Positions 1-9,235 of a stretch of DNA of 64,000 nt are shown here, in pieces. This DNA comes from JACMNW01 sp031406155 (GTDB taxonomy: Bacteria > Pseudomonadota > Alphaproteobacteria > Rhodobacterales > Rhodobacteraceae), in contig JANOGW010000012.1 of NCBI GenBank assembly GCA_031406155.1, positions 124,001 to 188,000 of the forward strand. The letters are read 5' to 3'. The notes beneath the pieces were generated by a model. The model worked only from the letters and a program-made list of their open reading frames with translations, was not told the origin of the DNA and made no database searches. The translations under genes were made by a program, and so were the position numbers. How positions within the stretch are numbered: the first letter of the stretch is position 1; each line of letters starts with the position of its first letter.

Positions 1-95
1 ACGCGCATCGGATCGGCACCAAAGATCAACAGGCCCGCGCGGGACGGATCAGGTTTGGCGAAATAGCGCGATGCCTCGGCCCCGCGCAGGATCAT
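1..95 (-). CDS. holA: DNA polymerase III delta subunit, N-terminal fragment
   Basis: Only the first 31 codons lie in the window; the gene runs off the left edge. The reading begins MILRGAEASRYFAKPDP and continues into GLLIFGADPMR, which matches the N-terminus of alphaproteobacterial HolA, the clamp-loader subunit that opens the beta clamp. Its ATG overlaps the lptE stop in an ATGA arrangement, implying translational coupling, and lptE-holA is a common alphaproteobacterial pair. The identity rests on a short segment plus context. Confidence 0.8.
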   Translation of the reverse strand, partial: MILRGAEASRYFAKPDPSRAGLLIFGADPMR

Positions 96-589
96 GCCAG
101 TGCCCACTGCCCCGATGTGGCGATCAGGCGGGTGACGATCTGATCGGCCAGAAGCCGCATCAGGCGCAGTGCTGCATCCCGTTCGGCGGCAAGACCTGCG
201 ACCGTGGACCCGGTCGCGGAATACGAGGTAAAGCTGTTCACACGCCCCCCGGTCAGCCGTGTTCCGGTCGCCGTGTCGGTCAGGCCCCAATCGATGCTGC
301 CGGTCAGGTTGTAGCGCGTGATCGCGTTTTCGGGCGTGATGCCGACGCCGATCGCTTGCGTCCTGATGGTGTAGGACAGGGCGTAACGCGGGGCATCGGG
401 GCGGCCAAGGCGTTCTTCCAACCGTTCCACCAGATCAAAGGCGTTCTTGTCATATGGGTCATCCACCCGGACGCGGCCCTGCAGGCCTGCTGCTGTGCCA
501 CCGGGGCCATAGGCGGGCGTAAACCCGCAGGCCGCCACGGGAAGGGCGACCATCAGTGCCAGAAATCGGCGGCGATCAGATGACGACAT
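92..589 (-). CDS. lptE: LPS assembly lipoprotein LptE
   Basis: 165 residues. The N-terminus has a twin-arginine-like RRRF stretch, a hydrophobic segment and the lipobox LPVAAC with the lipidated cysteine at residue 21, followed by GFTPAYGPGG, which is typical of alphaproteobacterial LptE. LptE is the outer-membrane lipoprotein plug of the LptD translocon that inserts lipopolysaccharide. The start overlaps the 3' end of leuS by 14 bp and the stop overlaps holA by 4 bp, so leuS-lptE-holA should be one transcript. The length fits the family. Confidence 0.88.
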   Translation of the reverse strand: MSSSDRRRFLALMVALPVAACGFTPAYGPGGTAAGLQGRVRVDDPYDKNAFDLVERLEERLGRPDAPRYALSYTIRTQAIGVGITPENAITRYNLTGSIDWGLTDTATGTRLTGGRVNSFTSYSATGSTVAGLAAERDAALRLMRLLADQIVTRLIATSGQWALA

Positions 590-3122
590 TCACAATCCGC
601 CCCGGAACAACGATCAGCTTTTTCGGCGGCAGCCCGCCCAGAACCTTGATCACAGTCTCATCCGCCAGCACGAGTTTTTCAACCTCGGTCGCGGACATAT
701 CTTTCGGCACGCTGATTTCTGCCCGCCGCTTGCCATTGATCTGGATTGGCAGGATCACCGTGTCATCCACCTGCAGTGCCGGATCGGCCTTTGGCCAAGG
801 TGCAGCGGCCACCAGCCCCTCGCCGCCGTGATAAGCCCATATTTCCTCGGCGATATGCGGGGTCATCGGCTGCATCAGTTGCGCCAAAGTGCGGATGGCG
901 GCCCTCATGATATGGGTCGATCCGTTGGCGCGCGACAGGATGTTGGTGAATTCGTAAAGCTTGGCGATGGCCTTGTTGAAGGTGAAGCTTTCAATCCCGT
1001 GGGTTACATCCTGCACCGCACGAGCGCAGGCGCGGGCAATCGCGTCGTCATCCACGCCCTTGTGATCGGCGGGCATTTCGCCGATGCGCGAACACAAAGC
1101 CCAGACGCGGGCGAGGTGCTTGTGCGTCGCCTCGGCCCCCGATGCGGTCCATTCCACATCGCGTTCAGGCGGGCTGTCCGACAGCACGAACCAGCGCGCG
1201 GTATCGGCGCCGAAGCTTGCGATGATGTTCATCGGGTCGACGACGTTCTTCTTTGATTTCGACATCTTGGCCGATGGGATCACATCCACCGGCGTGCCGT
1301 CCGCCAGTTTTCCATCTGTCACGTCCTCGGGCAAATGATAAATCGGGCGGCCGGCAGCATCGCGGGTGAGGTAAATCTCATGCGTCACCATGCCTTGGGT
1401 GAACAGCGCGTTGAAGGGCTCGATTGCCGACGCGGGCAGATGTCCCGTCTTGTGCATCGCGCGGGCGAAGAAGCGACTGTAAAGCAGGTGCAGGATCGCA
1501 TGCTCCACTCCGCCAATATATTGATCGACGTTCATCCAGTAGGCGGCCTCTTCGGCCACTGTTGGCGTGGTGGCATGCGGGGCGGTGAAGCGGGCGTAGT
1601 ACCACGACGAATCGACGAAGGTGTCCATCGTGTCGGTTTCGCGCCGCGCATTGGCACCGCATTTCGGGCAGCTGCACTGCCGCCACGTCGGGTGCCGGTC
1701 CAGCGGGTTGCCGGGAATGTCGAAGGTCACATCATCGGGCAGTTTGACGGGCAGATTGGCCTTATCCTCTGGCACCACGCCGCAAGTGGCGCAGTGAACC
1801 ACCGGGATAGGGCAGCCCCAATAGCGTTGCCGCGAAATGCCCCAGTCGCGCAGGCGGTAGTTGGTGACACCTTGACCAACGCCTTGTGCCTCGCAAAACG
1901 CGATCGCGGCGGTCACGGCGGCATCACCTGTTTGAACGTCATCGCCGGCGAAACCGCGGATGTAGCGCACCTTTTCAGATTTCATCGGCACGAAGGCTTC
2001 GGTCAACGCCACTTCATCCGCGCCTTCCGCCACAAACACCGAGGGGATCGGCAAGCCGTATTTCGTCGCAAATTCGAAATCGCGCGCGTCATGAGCCGGG
2101 CAGCCGAAAATGGCGCCCGTGCCGTAGTCCATCAACACGAAATTTGCAATGTAGACGGGCAATTCAACCGACGTATCAAACGGATGCAGCACCCGAATGC
2201 CGGTATCGAACCCGCGCTTTTCGGCGGTTTCCAGCGCCTCGGCAGTCGTGCCACCGCGCCGACAGTCGGCCACGAACGCAGCGACCGCAGGATCGTGCCG
2301 TTCCAGATGCTTGGCAAGCGGATGGTCGGGCGATATCGCCGCGAACGACGCGCCCAAAAGCGTATCGGGCCGGGTCGTGTACACCTCTAGCCGGTCAAAT
2401 CCATCGGGTGCGCCTGTCGTTGTAAACGCAAACTGCAAGCCGCGCGATTTGCCGATCCAGTTCGCCTGCATCAGGCGTACCTTGTCCGGCCAGTTGGTCA
2501 GGCCATCCAGCGCGCCAAGCAATTCCGCCGAATAATCCGAAATCCTGAAGAACCACTGCGTCAGTTCGCGCCGTTCAACGGCTGCGTTCGAGCGCCAGCC
2601 CTTGCCGTCGATCACCTGTTCATTGGCAAGCACCGTCATATCGACCGGGTCCCAGTTCACCACGGCGGCTTTGCGGTAGACCAGCCCTGCGGCCATCATG
2701 TCGATGAACATTGCCTGCTGCTGGCCATAGTATTCCGGATCGCAGGTGGCAAATTCGCGGCTCCAGTCGATCGACAGGCCCAGCGGTTTCATCTGTTTGC
2801 GCATCTCGGCGATGTTGCCGTATGTCCAGTCTTTCGGATGCCCGCCCCGTTCCATCGCGGCGTTCTCGGCGGGCATCCCGAAGGCATCCCACCCCATCGG
2901 ATGCAGCACCGAAAACCCCTGCGCCGCCTTATACCGCGCCACCACGTCACCCATGGTATAGTTGCGCACATGGCCCATGTGGATGCGTCCGGATGGATAG
3001 GGAAACATCTCCAGCACGTAATATTTGGGGCGTGCCGGATCGCGCCGCGCCAGAAAGGTGCCTGCATCATCCCAGGCGGCTTGCCATTTCGGCTCTATCT
3101 CACTGGGGTCATAACGCGACAT
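576..3122 (-). CDS. leuS: leucyl-tRNA synthetase
   Basis: Class I aminoacyl-tRNA synthetase that charges tRNA-Leu. With the start at 3122 it has 848 residues. The HIGH signature appears as HMGH near residue 48 within FPYPSGRIHMGHVRNY, the KMSKS loop near residue 620, and a long editing (CP1) insertion lies between. The C-terminus ends in the LeuS-type GRIVNVVI. An in-frame ATG four codons upstream (3134) exists, but GAGG sits six bases before the ATG at 3122, so that start is preferred. It is downstream of the DUF3576 lipoprotein gene and overlaps lptE. Confidence 0.97.
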   Translation of the reverse strand: MSRYDPSEIEPKWQAAWDDAGTFLARRDPARPKYYVLEMFPYPSGRIHMGHVRNYTMGDVVARYKAAQGFSVLHPMGWDAFGMPAENAAMERGGHPKDWTYGNIAEMRKQMKPLGLSIDWSREFATCDPEYYGQQQAMFIDMMAAGLVYRKAAVVNWDPVDMTVLANEQVIDGKGWRSNAAVERRELTQWFFRISDYSAELLGALDGLTNWPDKVRLMQANWIGKSRGLQFAFTTTGAPDGFDRLEVYTTRPDTLLGASFAAISPDHPLAKHLERHDPAVAAFVADCRRGGTTAEALETAEKRGFDTGIRVLHPFDTSVELPVYIANFVLMDYGTGAIFGCPAHDARDFEFATKYGLPIPSVFVAEGADEVALTEAFVPMKSEKVRYIRGFAGDDVQTGDAAVTAAIAFCEAQGVGQGVTNYRLRDWGISRQRYWGCPIPVVHCATCGVVPEDKANLPVKLPDDVTFDIPGNPLDRHPTWRQCSCPKCGANARRETDTMDTFVDSSWYYARFTAPHATTPTVAEEAAYWMNVDQYIGGVEHAILHLLYSRFFARAMHKTGHLPASAIEPFNALFTQGMVTHEIYLTRDAAGRPIYHLPEDVTDGKLADGTPVDVIPSAKMSKSKKNVVDPMNIIASFGADTARWFVLSDSPPERDVEWTASGAEATHKHLARVWALCSRIGEMPADHKGVDDDAIARACARAVQDVTHGIESFTFNKAIAKLYEFTNILSRANGSTHIMRAAIRTLAQLMQPMTPHIAEEIWAYHGGEGLVAAAPWPKADPALQVDDTVILPIQINGKRRAEISVPKDMSATEVEKLVLADETVIKVLGGLPPKKLIVVPGRIVNVVI

Positions 3123-3207
3123 ATCCGGCCTCATTCCTGCAATTCCGGCACGGACTTACACCGATGCAGGGCTTAAGGTCCAGCCGTCAGGGCCAGCCGG
3201 TGCAGGA

Positions 3208-3744
3208 TTACAGCTTTGCATCCTGAAGGCGCAATTGGCGCGCCCGGGTCAGGATCGCATCTTCGACCGCGCGCACTGTTTCGGGTGCCACCGCCCCGCC
3301 GCCGCGCGATTGCAGCGCCACCCGCAGCGACCGGGCATCAAGCGCGGGGTCTTGCACATAAATCGTCGCGCGGTAGGCACGGCCCCCGCCGGGAGGTGCG
3401 CCGTAGCCTGTCACCAGAACCCCGGTAAAGGGATCAACCGATTCGATGGGCAGGAAGTTCAGCACGTCTTGCGCGGCAAGCCAGAGGTACTTGTTCACCT
3501 CGACCGTGGTATTGGGATTGGCCGATTTCGCGAACAGATCCTGGATCTTGGTGCGCTGTTCCAGCTTGGCTTCGCGTGAAATGGCACCGGCGTTCGGATT
3601 GGTGCTGTCCTGAACCGTGCGATCCCGTTTGCCGCCGAAAAGCCCACCGCCGCCGCCGAATACGCCGCAGCCCGACACGCCGATCAGCAGCGTCAAGATC
3701 AGGCCACAATTCAACGCTCTACGGACAATATGACGCGTGACCAT
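3208..3744 (-). CDS. DUF3576 family lipoprotein
   Basis: A 178-residue predicted lipoprotein. A hydrophobic signal segment ends in the lipobox IGVSGC (cysteine 26), followed by a glycine-rich linker (VFGGGGGLFGG) and a globular domain that I recognise as DUF3576, a conserved family of unknown function in alphaproteobacteria, usually next to leuS. An upstream in-frame ATG at 3762 is possible; the start at 3744 is preferred because GGGGA lies about six bases before it. The likely location is the periplasmic face of a membrane. The function is not known. Confidence 0.8.
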   Translation of the reverse strand: MVTRHIVRRALNCGLILTLLIGVSGCGVFGGGGGLFGGKRDRTVQDSTNPNAGAISREAKLEQRTKIQDLFAKSANPNTTVEVNKYLWLAAQDVLNFLPIESVDPFTGVLVTGYGAPPGGGRAYRATIYVQDPALDARSLRVALQSRGGGAVAPETVRAVEDAILTRARQLRLQDAKL

Positions 3745-4021
3745 TCGGTTTCCCCACTCCATTTTGAAGTTGTTTAGCCCACGGGCCCCAGCGTGCCAAG
3801 GCTTTTCCCGCGCCGCCCATTATATAGAGGCAGGCAGCCAATGCCTTTGCAGGTCGCGGCGACCACCCGGCCCGACTGTGGCAAACGAGCATCATCGATT
3901 GCGTCTTTGCCCCGAAGCCGCCTCAGCCGATTGCATTCAAGGGCGTGGCGAGGGAAACAAGGGCATACCTAATTCCAGTTCGCTTGGATTGGGCCGCACA
4001 CTGCAGATAAAATGAGGGAAA

Positions 4022-4957
4022 ATGATGAAAAAGATTCTTCTATCTACCGCCATGATCGTTGCGACGGCTGGTGTTGCCGCCGCCGAAGTGACGCTGAGCG
4101 GCTCGGGCCGTTTCGGTATCGTGAATTTCGATGACGTTGCACCTGGTTTTGCCGACACCATCATCTCGGCTCGTTTGCGTTTCAACGTTGACGCATCGGT
4201 GGAAACTGACAGCGGCGTCAAGTTTGGTGGTCGTATCCGCTTCCAGCATAACCATTCCGGCAGCGGTCAAACTGCTGCTGAGTTCAGCCCGGCACTGCTG
4301 TACGCCGAGTTTGAAGGCTTCCGTCTGGAAGTTGGCAACTCCAACACCGCGTATGACTCGGTCGCGCTGATGTACAACCCAGAGCTTGGCTACCGTGGCA
4401 CCAGCTTTGGTGACCCGCTTGGTTCTTACTACAGCTTCAATTCCGGCCCATACGGCGCTGGCGAAGAGAACCGCGTCGGTATCTATGTTGCTTACTCGAT
4501 CTCGGGCGTTAACCTGAAGGCGTCGTTTGTTCAGACTGACCAGACCACCGACAATAGCGGACTGATCGCTGGCGACGACGATGAATGGTCGATTGCAGCC
4601 GATTACACCTTTGGTCAGGTTACACTGGCAGCTGCGTATGCAGAAAATGCAGCCGGTTTTGAAGGCAATGATCTGGTGTTCGTTGGTGCAGCTTATGCGT
4701 TCAGCGACGTTGGCAACGTAGGTATCAACTACAATGACAACGGCTTCGTGGCCGAAAGCGTCACCCTGTACGGCAACTACACCTTCGGTGCGACCACGGT
4801 TGGTGCCTATGTCACCGATCTGGATGAAGCTGGTGCAGATACCGCATACGGTGTTGGCGTAAGCTACGATCTGGGCGGTGCTGATCTTGCAGCGTCGGTC
4901 CAGTCCGGCTTTGACAGTGACATCACCACCGACGTTGGTGTGTCGTTCTCCTTCTGA
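4022..4957 (+). CDS. Rhodobacter-type outer-membrane porin
   Basis: 311 residues. It starts MMKK and has a signal peptide ending near AAA-EVTLSGSGRFG, alternating beta-strand sequence throughout, acidic loops and the C-terminal phenylalanine (VGVSFSF) needed for Bam-dependent outer-membrane insertion. This is the general-diffusion 16-strand trimeric porin family of Rhodobacter. GAGGGAA precedes the start. Codon use has the bias of a highly expressed gene (for example many GGT and CGT codons), unlike its neighbours. A strong intrinsic terminator follows. A second, divergent porin lies directly downstream. Confidence 0.93.
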   Translation: MMKKILLSTAMIVATAGVAAAEVTLSGSGRFGIVNFDDVAPGFADTIISARLRFNVDASVETDSGVKFGGRIRFQHNHSGSGQTAAEFSPALLYAEFEGFRLEVGNSNTAYDSVALMYNPELGYRGTSFGDPLGSYYSFNSGPYGAGEENRVGIYVAYSISGVNLKASFVQTDQTTDNSGLIAGDDDEWSIAADYTFGQVTLAAAYAENAAGFEGNDLVFVGAAYAFSDVGNVGINYNDNGFVAESVTLYGNYTFGATTVGAYVTDLDEAGADTAYGVGVSYDLGGADLAASVQSGFDSDITTDVGVSFSF

Positions 4958-4984
4958 TCTGACTTTCCCCTCGGGGAAGGTTTT

Positions 4985-5013
4985 AAGGGGCGGTCCTTCG
5001 GGGCCGCCCTTTT
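4985..5013 (+). terminator. intrinsic terminator of the porin gene
   Basis: A 12-bp stem (AAGGGGCGGTCC paired with GGGCCGCCCTT, two G-U pairs) is closed by a TTCG tetraloop and followed by a T run. It begins 27 bases after the porin stop. A weaker hairpin (CTTTCCC...GGGAAGG) sits just upstream at about 4963-4980. Confidence 0.88.
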
Positions 5014-5135
5014 GCATTGGGCTGGTGCCAATCTTTCGTGTCACTTGCCCCTGCTATCGCGCGCGCAGCACGGATTTGCTTTATGACCCGGGACGCGCCT
5101 GATAAAGAACGCGCAGATCGTCAAAGGCACAGTGA

Positions 5136-6047
5136 ATGAACAAAGCCGTTCTTGCGTCTGCCCTTTGGGCCGCTACAGCCGGCTTTGCCGCGGCCAAAAT
5201 CACACTGTCCGCCGATGCCCGTGTCGGGTTCGTGTCCGTCGATGGATCATCCGATACGACGCTGATCAGCCGGGGGCGGGCCATTCTCCGATTGTCGGGC
5301 ACCACGGATACCGGGCTTCGCTATGGTGGTTTCATCTCATCCTCGGAAATAAACGAAACCTTCACCGGCAGCCCGTTTTCCCTGTATGTCGAAGCGGGGT
5401 TTGGCAGGCTGTCGGTCGGCAATGTGGATGGTGCTGCCACGGCGGCAATCGGGCACGTCCGCGGCGTGGGTCTTGTCAGCGCGAATGACCGCAACGAGGT
5501 GACCTACATCGCCAACGGTGGCAACGGCTTCCGGACGGCGCTGTTTGGCAACACCTCTGATCCATCGGCACTGCTAAGGCTGGATGCGCAGGATCTGACG
5601 TTCTATGCCTCGGTCACCCAGCCGGAACGTGCGGGCCAGAACGCCTATTCGGTTGCCGCCAAGCATGTTTCGGGAAATTTCACCTATGCCATTGCCTATG
5701 AACACGAAACCACGCCGACCACCCGGATCAAACATATCATCGCAGGTGTGACCGCAACCTTCGGCGATCTGACTGCCAAGGCCATCTACGGGACAATCGA
5801 CCCGGGCACTGGCACCTACGGCACCGATCAGTGGGGCGTTTCGGCAACCTACGCGGTGGAGGATCTGACGATGATCGCCTATTACACCGATGACGAAGAT
5901 CTGGGCACCGCGGCATCGAACGCGGTGGCATATGGTCTGGGTGCGAATTACCGTCTCGCGGACGGCGTTACGTTCATGGGCGGGCTGTATCACAATCAGA
6001 CCCGCAACCAGACCGGGATCGATCTGGGGCTGTTCCTGTCATTCTGA
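5136..6047 (+). CDS. second porin-like outer-membrane protein
   Basis: 303 residues, with signal peptide MNKAVLASALWAATAGFAAA followed by KITLSADARVGFV, beta-strand periodicity and a C-terminal LFLSF, so it is again an outer-membrane barrel of the Rhodobacter porin family. It is a diverged tandem relative of the porin upstream, with shorter loops and ordinary genomic codon use, which suggests lower expression. The strong terminator between the two genes implies separate transcription. Its substrate preference cannot be told from sequence. Confidence 0.85.
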   Translation: MNKAVLASALWAATAGFAAAKITLSADARVGFVSVDGSSDTTLISRGRAILRLSGTTDTGLRYGGFISSSEINETFTGSPFSLYVEAGFGRLSVGNVDGAATAAIGHVRGVGLVSANDRNEVTYIANGGNGFRTALFGNTSDPSALLRLDAQDLTFYASVTQPERAGQNAYSVAAKHVSGNFTYAIAYEHETTPTTRIKHIIAGVTATFGDLTAKAIYGTIDPGTGTYGTDQWGVSATYAVEDLTMIAYYTDDEDLGTAASNAVAYGLGANYRLADGVTFMGGLYHNQTRNQTGIDLGLFLSF

Positions 6048-6114
6048 CCCGGTGCTCTTTCCATTCGGCCCCGGCTGTGGCCATGTGTGCCAAACCCTGC
6101 CGGAGCCTTGCGCG

Positions 6115-6774
6115 ATGTCCCTTTCCGCCATAACCGCCCGCGTCATGACCGCTGTGGCCGCAGCTGGCCGCAAGGCCGATTCGGTGCATCTGATTGCAGT
6201 ATCCAAGGTGCAACCCCTTGACCGCGTGCGTGCCGTGCTGACCCAGGGTCACCGGATATTCGGCGAAAACTATGTGCAGGAAGCGCAGGCGAAATGGCCG
6301 GACCTGCGGGCGGAGTTTGGTAATCTGCAGATCCACATGATCGGCCCGCTGCAAACCAACAAGGCCAAACCGGCGCTGGATCTGTTTCAGGCGATCCACA
6401 CGCTTGACCGCCCGTCGCTGGCGGAAAAGCTGGCGCGGCTGGCCCAGGAACGCGGTGCCTGTCCCGATCTGTTCGTGCAGGTCAACACCGGGTTGGAACC
6501 GCAGAAGGCGGGCATTCTGCCAGAGGCGGCGGATGCCTTCATTGCCACGTGCCGCGCGATGGGCCTGCCGCTGGTTGGCCTGATGTGCATCCCGCCCGAA
6601 GGCGCGCCATCCACGCCGCATTTCGTGCAACTTGCCAAGATTGCAGCACGCAATGGCCTGACCGGCCTGTCGATGGGCATGAGCAGCGATTTCGAGGCGG
6701 CCATCGCCGCAGGCGCCACGCATATCCGCGTCGGATCGGCGATCTTTGGTGACCGTATCTACGCGTCGGCCTGA
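6115..6774 (+). CDS. yggS: YggS/PLPBP-family PLP-binding protein
   Basis: 219 residues from the ATG at 6115 (MSLSAITARVM). Family landmarks are the PLP lysine K31 in HLIAVSKVQ, GENYVQEA, IGPLQTNK, VNTG, and the C-terminal phosphate-binding LSMGMSSDFEAAIAAGATH with RVGSAIFG. The family maintains PLP homeostasis and affects amino-acid metabolism; no enzymatic turnover is established. An open frame extends upstream into the porin 3' region, but the homology begins at 6115. It is convergent with the amylosucrase-like gene, with only four bases between the two stops. Confidence 0.93.
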   Translation: MSLSAITARVMTAVAAAGRKADSVHLIAVSKVQPLDRVRAVLTQGHRIFGENYVQEAQAKWPDLRAEFGNLQIHMIGPLQTNKAKPALDLFQAIHTLDRPSLAEKLARLAQERGACPDLFVQVNTGLEPQKAGILPEAADAFIATCRAMGLPLVGLMCIPPEGAPSTPHFVQLAKIAARNGLTGLSMGMSSDFEAAIAAGATHIRVGSAIFGDRIYASA

Positions 6775-6778
6775 CCGA

Positions 6779-8665
6779 TCAGGTCAGCCAGACCCGCGCA
6801 TAGGGTGGCAGAGAAAGCACGCCGCCGGGGGTGGCAACGGCGGTGTCTGACAAAGCATCGTGCATTGCCGCGGCACCGTTTGCCCGCGCCCAGTCCTCAC
6901 GCAGGTCAACCCAGTGCTCGGTAACATTGCAAAGGCATAGCACCGTGCCCGCAGGGGCCAGCCGCGCGACCGCGAACACGCCCTGATGGCCGGCGTCAAG
7001 GATGCGCGTCGGTGACGCTGCATGCAGCGCTGGCGTCGCCCGCCGCCGCGCCAATATGTGCCTGATCCCGCGAAAGACGCGGCCTGACGGTGTGTTGGCC
7101 GTGGCCCGGTTTGCCGCCAGTGCCCAATTCATCATCGGCCGATGTATCCAGCGGCTGTCATGCGCGTGATCTGGCCTGTCCAGATAGCCGTAGTCGTTCA
7201 ACATCGCCAGTTCATCCCCCATGTAAATCAAAGGGATCCCACCAAACCCGGCGATCAGCGCATGACCCATCAGAATACGGTGGACTGCCAGATCGATGCC
7301 ACTTTCATGACCCGCTGCCATCGCGAGTTCAAGGCCGGCAAGCGACGCGAGGCTGCCGGAAATCCGCTTGTCCCCGGTGGCCTTGTTTTCCTGAAACACC
7401 GCCCCTTTGGCAAAGGACCCCGGAAAACCGCCCTCGTAAAAGTCCGACAGATATCGCCGGTGTGCCGCCCCATTCAGACCCATGGCCACGGCGTCTTCGT
7501 CGGTGATCGCCCAGCCGATATCGTCATGGCAGCGCAGATAGGTAGCATAGGTGGCATTGGTCAGCCGATCTGGAAAATGGCTGGCCAGAACATGCGTCAT
7601 CAGCGCGGTATCGCGGGTTGCAAGCGCGCCCCAGAACTGGACCATCAGGGAATTGTGATAGGCAAGATTGCCCTCGCGGCCGTCATGCAGCCCACGCCCT
7701 AGATAGGGCAGCATTTCGGCAGGGGCCACAATCGCTTCTTCCAGATGAATGACCGCGGGGGCCGCTATCCTGCAACAGGCCCGCAGCGCCTGCAGCAGCA
7801 TATGCACCTCGGGTTCCGACTGGCAGCGCGTGCCCATGCGTTTCCACATGAAGGCCACAGCATCAAGCCGCAGAACATCGACACCCTTGTTGGCCAGATG
7901 CAGCATGATCTTTGTGATTTCCAAAAACACCTGCGGATTGGCCCAGTTCAGATCCCATTGATGTTCGCTGAACGTGGTCCAGACCCATTTGCCGAAATCG
8001 GGGTAATGGGTGAAGTTACCGGGTGCGGTGTCGGGAAACACTTCGACCAGCGTCTGTTCATAGCGCTTTGGAAGATCGGGCGTGTCATACATCAGATAGT
8101 AACCCTGATGCTCGGCGTCGCCGTCCGCTGCCCGAACCGCCCAGTCATGTTCTTTGGCGGTGTGGTTCAGCACTAGATCGATGCACAGGCTGATGCCACG
8201 CGCGCGCAGTTCGGATGCCACATGTTCGAAATCCTCCATGGTGCCGTAAGCCGGGTTAATGGCGGTGTAATCCATCACCGAATAGCCGCCGTCACTGTCC
8301 CCAGGGCGCGGGCGCAGGCAGGGCATGAAATGCACGTAGGTGATCCCCAGATCCTGAAGATAATCCAGCTTGTCCAAGACATTGCGCAGGGTGCCCGCAA
8401 AGCGGTCTATGTAGAAGACATAGCCTGCCATGTCGGATCGCAGATACCAGTCCGGTTCCAGATCGCGCTTCAGATCAAGATGCTTCAGATCGGCAGGGCG
8501 AAGGTTCCATGCGTCGTGCAGTGCCGTTGTCAGCGCCAGCCGGAAGGCATCGTAGCCGGGCTGCGTGCCATAAAGTGCGTCAAGCATCGGCCAAAGATCA
8601 GGGGCCGATCGCGCCAGCCGCAGATCGAAGATATCGTCATCCGCGCGATGCGGCGTTTCGGCCAT
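6779..8665 (-). CDS. amylosucrase-like GH13 alpha-glucosyltransferase
   Basis: 628 residues, close to the length of Neisseria amylosucrase. The GH13 motifs occur in order: DLVLNHT (about 163-169), VLRLDAVAF with nucleophile D268, HLEEAIV with acid/base E310, and RCHDDIGW with transition-state D381. The combination DAVAF / EAIV / HDDIGW is the amylosucrase (GH13_4) signature rather than that of alpha-amylase. Such enzymes build alpha-1,4-glucan from sucrose or transfer glucosyl groups. No signal peptide is present, so it is cytoplasmic. GGAGG lies six bases before the ATG. No sugar-transport or glycogen genes adjoin it, so the physiological substrate is open. Confidence 0.85.
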   Translation of the reverse strand: MAETPHRADDDIFDLRLARSAPDLWPMLDALYGTQPGYDAFRLALTTALHDAWNLRPADLKHLDLKRDLEPDWYLRSDMAGYVFYIDRFAGTLRNVLDKLDYLQDLGITYVHFMPCLRPRPGDSDGGYSVMDYTAINPAYGTMEDFEHVASELRARGISLCIDLVLNHTAKEHDWAVRAADGDAEHQGYYLMYDTPDLPKRYEQTLVEVFPDTAPGNFTHYPDFGKWVWTTFSEHQWDLNWANPQVFLEITKIMLHLANKGVDVLRLDAVAFMWKRMGTRCQSEPEVHMLLQALRACCRIAAPAVIHLEEAIVAPAEMLPYLGRGLHDGREGNLAYHNSLMVQFWGALATRDTALMTHVLASHFPDRLTNATYATYLRCHDDIGWAITDEDAVAMGLNGAAHRRYLSDFYEGGFPGSFAKGAVFQENKATGDKRISGSLASLAGLELAMAAGHESGIDLAVHRILMGHALIAGFGGIPLIYMGDELAMLNDYGYLDRPDHAHDSRWIHRPMMNWALAANRATANTPSGRVFRGIRHILARRRATPALHAASPTRILDAGHQGVFAVARLAPAGTVLCLCNVTEHWVDLREDWARANGAAAMHDALSDTAVATPGGVLSLPPYARVWLT

Positions 8666-8725
8666 GCTGTCCCTCCCGCTTCGGTGCCGAGGTTACGGCG
8701 GCCAAAGCGGTTTGGAAAGGGTGTT

Positions 8726-9235
8726 CTAGGCGTTTACAATCAGCCGCGTCTGGTGACGGATGCGGTTTGCAATCCACAAAAGGTCGCCCGGCGCAAAGCC
8801 CACGCAGCCTGCTGTCGGGTATCCCGGCCTGCGCCAGCGGTGAATGAAGATGGCCGATCCCTTGCCGGGCACGGCATGTGGCCAGTTCCAGTTGGTGATC
8901 AGGATCAGATCGTACAACGGGTCTGCGCGGCGCAGGCGTTCATGGCCGAACCGGTGCGGCGTGGGCACCATGTGGTTGTAGTCCGGGTCATCGGGGTCTT
9001 CAGACCAGAAATCGCCCAATCCGATCGGTACCGCCCAATCGGGAAGTGCAGTCCGTGCAATCCGGTCGGGGCGGTACAGCAGGCCCACGATGGTGTGCGT
9101 GCCGGCGGGTGTGCAACCATCGCCTTCGCGCTTTTGGCGTTGGCTGGTGATGCCACCCCGCCCAACCGAACAGGCAAACCGCCGCCCCATGAACCGTGCG
9201 CCGGTGGCGGAAACGACGATATCGTGCGGCGTCAC
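8726..9235 (-). CDS. L,D-transpeptidase (YkuD-like) family protein
   Basis: 169 residues from a GTG at 9235 that overlaps the ribA stop as GTGA. The open frame extends further upstream into ribA, but the domain fits the GTG start. The C-terminal part has the YkuD-type histidine and cysteine motif (FIHRW ... TAGCVGF), the catalytic cysteine of peptidoglycan L,D-transpeptidases. No obvious signal peptide is visible, which is unusual for a periplasmic enzyme. It resembles the cytoplasmic-looking COG3786 type often found next to ribA in Rhodobacterales. The role is inferred from the family only. Confidence 0.78.
   Translation of the reverse strand: MTPHDIVVSATGARFMGRRFACSVGRGGITSQRQKREGDGCTPAGTHTIVGLLYRPDRIARTALPDWAVPIGLGDFWSEDPDDPDYNHMVPTPHRFGHERLRRADPLYDLILITNWNWPHAVPGKGSAIFIHRWRRPGYPTAGCVGFAPGDLLWIANRIRHQTRLIVNA

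Noticed and set aside
1335..2390. 351-residue open frame on the plus strand
   Set aside because: Lies wholly antisense to leuS and has no recognisable domain; a GC-driven shadow frame.
3984..4013. TTGGAT and TAAAAT as a promoter for the porin gene
   Set aside because: Spacing of 18 is possible, but the -10 would be only eight bases before the ATG and leave no room for the ribosome binding site seen there.
4040..5044. 334-residue minus-strand frame
   Set aside because: Antisense to the first porin; long only because of the porin's codon bias.
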